DNA of 64,000 nt from Streptomyces sp. NBC_00236. Lineage in GTDB: Bacteria > Actinomycetota > Actinomycetes > Streptomycetales > Streptomycetaceae. The notes under the pieces were generated by a model, which was not told where the DNA came from, made no database searches, and saw nothing but the letters and a program-made list of their open reading frames with translations. The stretch lies in assembly GCF_036195045.1 (NCBI RefSeq), contig NZ_CP108100.1, positions 1,922,001-1,986,000 of the forward strand. The letters are read 5' to 3'. Positions 63,649 to 64,000 of the stretch are shown here, piece after piece. Position 1 is the first letter of the stretch. Each line of letters opens with the position of its first letter. A program made the position numbers and the translations under genes.

Positions 63649-64000
63649 TCAGGCCTTCGGGACGGACTCGACACGCTTCTTGAGACCGGCCAGGGCGCGG
63701 TCGATGATGACCTTCTCGGCCTTGCGCTTGATCATGCCGAGCATCGGGATCTTGACGTCGACGGTCAGCCGGTAGGTGACCTCCGTGCGGTCGCCGTCGC
63801 CGAGCGGCGCCAGCGCGTACGAGCCGTCGATGGCGCGCAGCATCTGGGACTTGACGAGGGTCCAGCTGACCTCGTAGTCGCCGATCCAGGTGTACGCGAG
63901 GGTGTGGTCGTCCTTGATCGCTCCGGCGTCCAGGACGAGACGGACCTTCTCGGCGCGGCCGCGGTCGTCGGTGCCGAGCACCTCGGCCTCCTTGACCTCG
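63649..64000 (-). CDS. SRPBCC-family protein, C-terminal part (5' end outside window)
   Basis: The open frame runs off the right edge. The visible 117 residues contain SRPBCC/polyketide-cyclase-like beta strands (RLVLDAGAIKDDHTLAYTWI; TEVTYRLTVDVKIPMLGMIK) and the C-terminal helix KAEKVIIDRALAGLKKRVES. Such proteins bind lipids or small hydrophobic ligands in a pocket. It is directly upstream of the ArsA-like gene, probably in one operon, a pairing seen in other actinobacteria. Confidence 0.82.
   Translation of the reverse strand, partial: EVKEAEVLGTDDRGRAEKVRLVLDAGAIKDDHTLAYTWIGDYEVSWTLVKSQMLRAIDGSYALAPLGDGDRTEVTYRLTVDVKIPMLGMIKRKAEKVIIDRALAGLKKRVESVPKA

Overview
The window is a piece of a Streptomyces chromosome. 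The evidence is very high GC with strong third-position GC bias, many GTG starts, a streptomycete-type division and cell-wall (dcw) cluster, a PQG-rich DivIVA, a fused TrpE-TrpG behind a leader peptide with three tandem Trp codons, and a gene order that I recall as that of the S. coelicolor SCO2077-SCO2130 neighbourhood. All family assignments come from reading motifs; no database search was run.

Layout. Bases 3-830 hold the 3' end of ileS, closed by a strong terminator. From about 1.2 to 19.3 kb the minus strand carries the dcw region, transcribed in the order rsmH, ftsL, ftsI, murE, murF, mraY, murD, ftsW, murG, ftsQ, ftsZ, pgeF-like, yggS-like, sepF, yggT-like, divIVA. These genes make lipid II, build the septal wall and place the Z ring and the growing tip; many overlap by 4 bp. 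A 276-bp ftsZ promoter region and several intercistronic hairpins interrupt the run. Divergent from rsmH lie a beta-carbonic anhydrase (19.7 kb) and a moxR-DUF58-transglutaminase operon (20.5-25.4 kb).

25.7-35.1 kb holds DUF3040, a SAM methyltransferase, a SAV_6107-type HEPN protein, a three-gene operon (degenerate ABC ATPase, YhgE/Pip membrane protein, TetR regulator) with its own TetR-like operator, a DUF4126 membrane protein, a phytoene-desaturase-like flavoprotein and a membrane protein with a Tyr/Gln-rich tail. 35.1-41.0 kb is a one-carbon and thiamine block: metF and thiE on the minus strand, and thiO-thiS-thiG on the plus strand behind a TPP riboswitch. A small Rv2175c-type DNA-binding protein and a ferredoxin-reductase-like flavoprotein lie between them. 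41.2-47.8 kb carries a PASTA Ser/Thr kinase, endonuclease IV, a His-rich DUF4396 membrane protein behind a CsoR-like copper operator, a molybdopterin oxidoreductase, bacterioferritin, a bacterioferritin-associated ferredoxin behind an iron box, and class II DAHP synthase.

47.9-57.9 kb has a secreted amidase with FG-GAP-like repeats, the trp leader, attenuator and trpEG, a D-lactate-dehydrogenase-type enzyme, pfkA, a two-component system (probably MacRS) and a PlsC-type acyltransferase. 58.1-64.0 kb has an esterase, a small membrane protein, a long nested inverted repeat, an EEP-family hydrolase, ROK glucokinase, DUF5304, an ArsA-like ATPase and the 3' part of an SRPBCC gene.

This is mostly core chromosome. 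There are no tRNA or rRNA genes, no CRISPR array, and no complete IS or prophage that I can see. The less ordinary material is regulatory and structural: several probable leaderless promoters, CsoR-, DmdR- and TetR-like operators, a duplicated terminator arm, a nested inverted repeat of about 440 bp, and two P-loop proteins with altered catalytic lysines.
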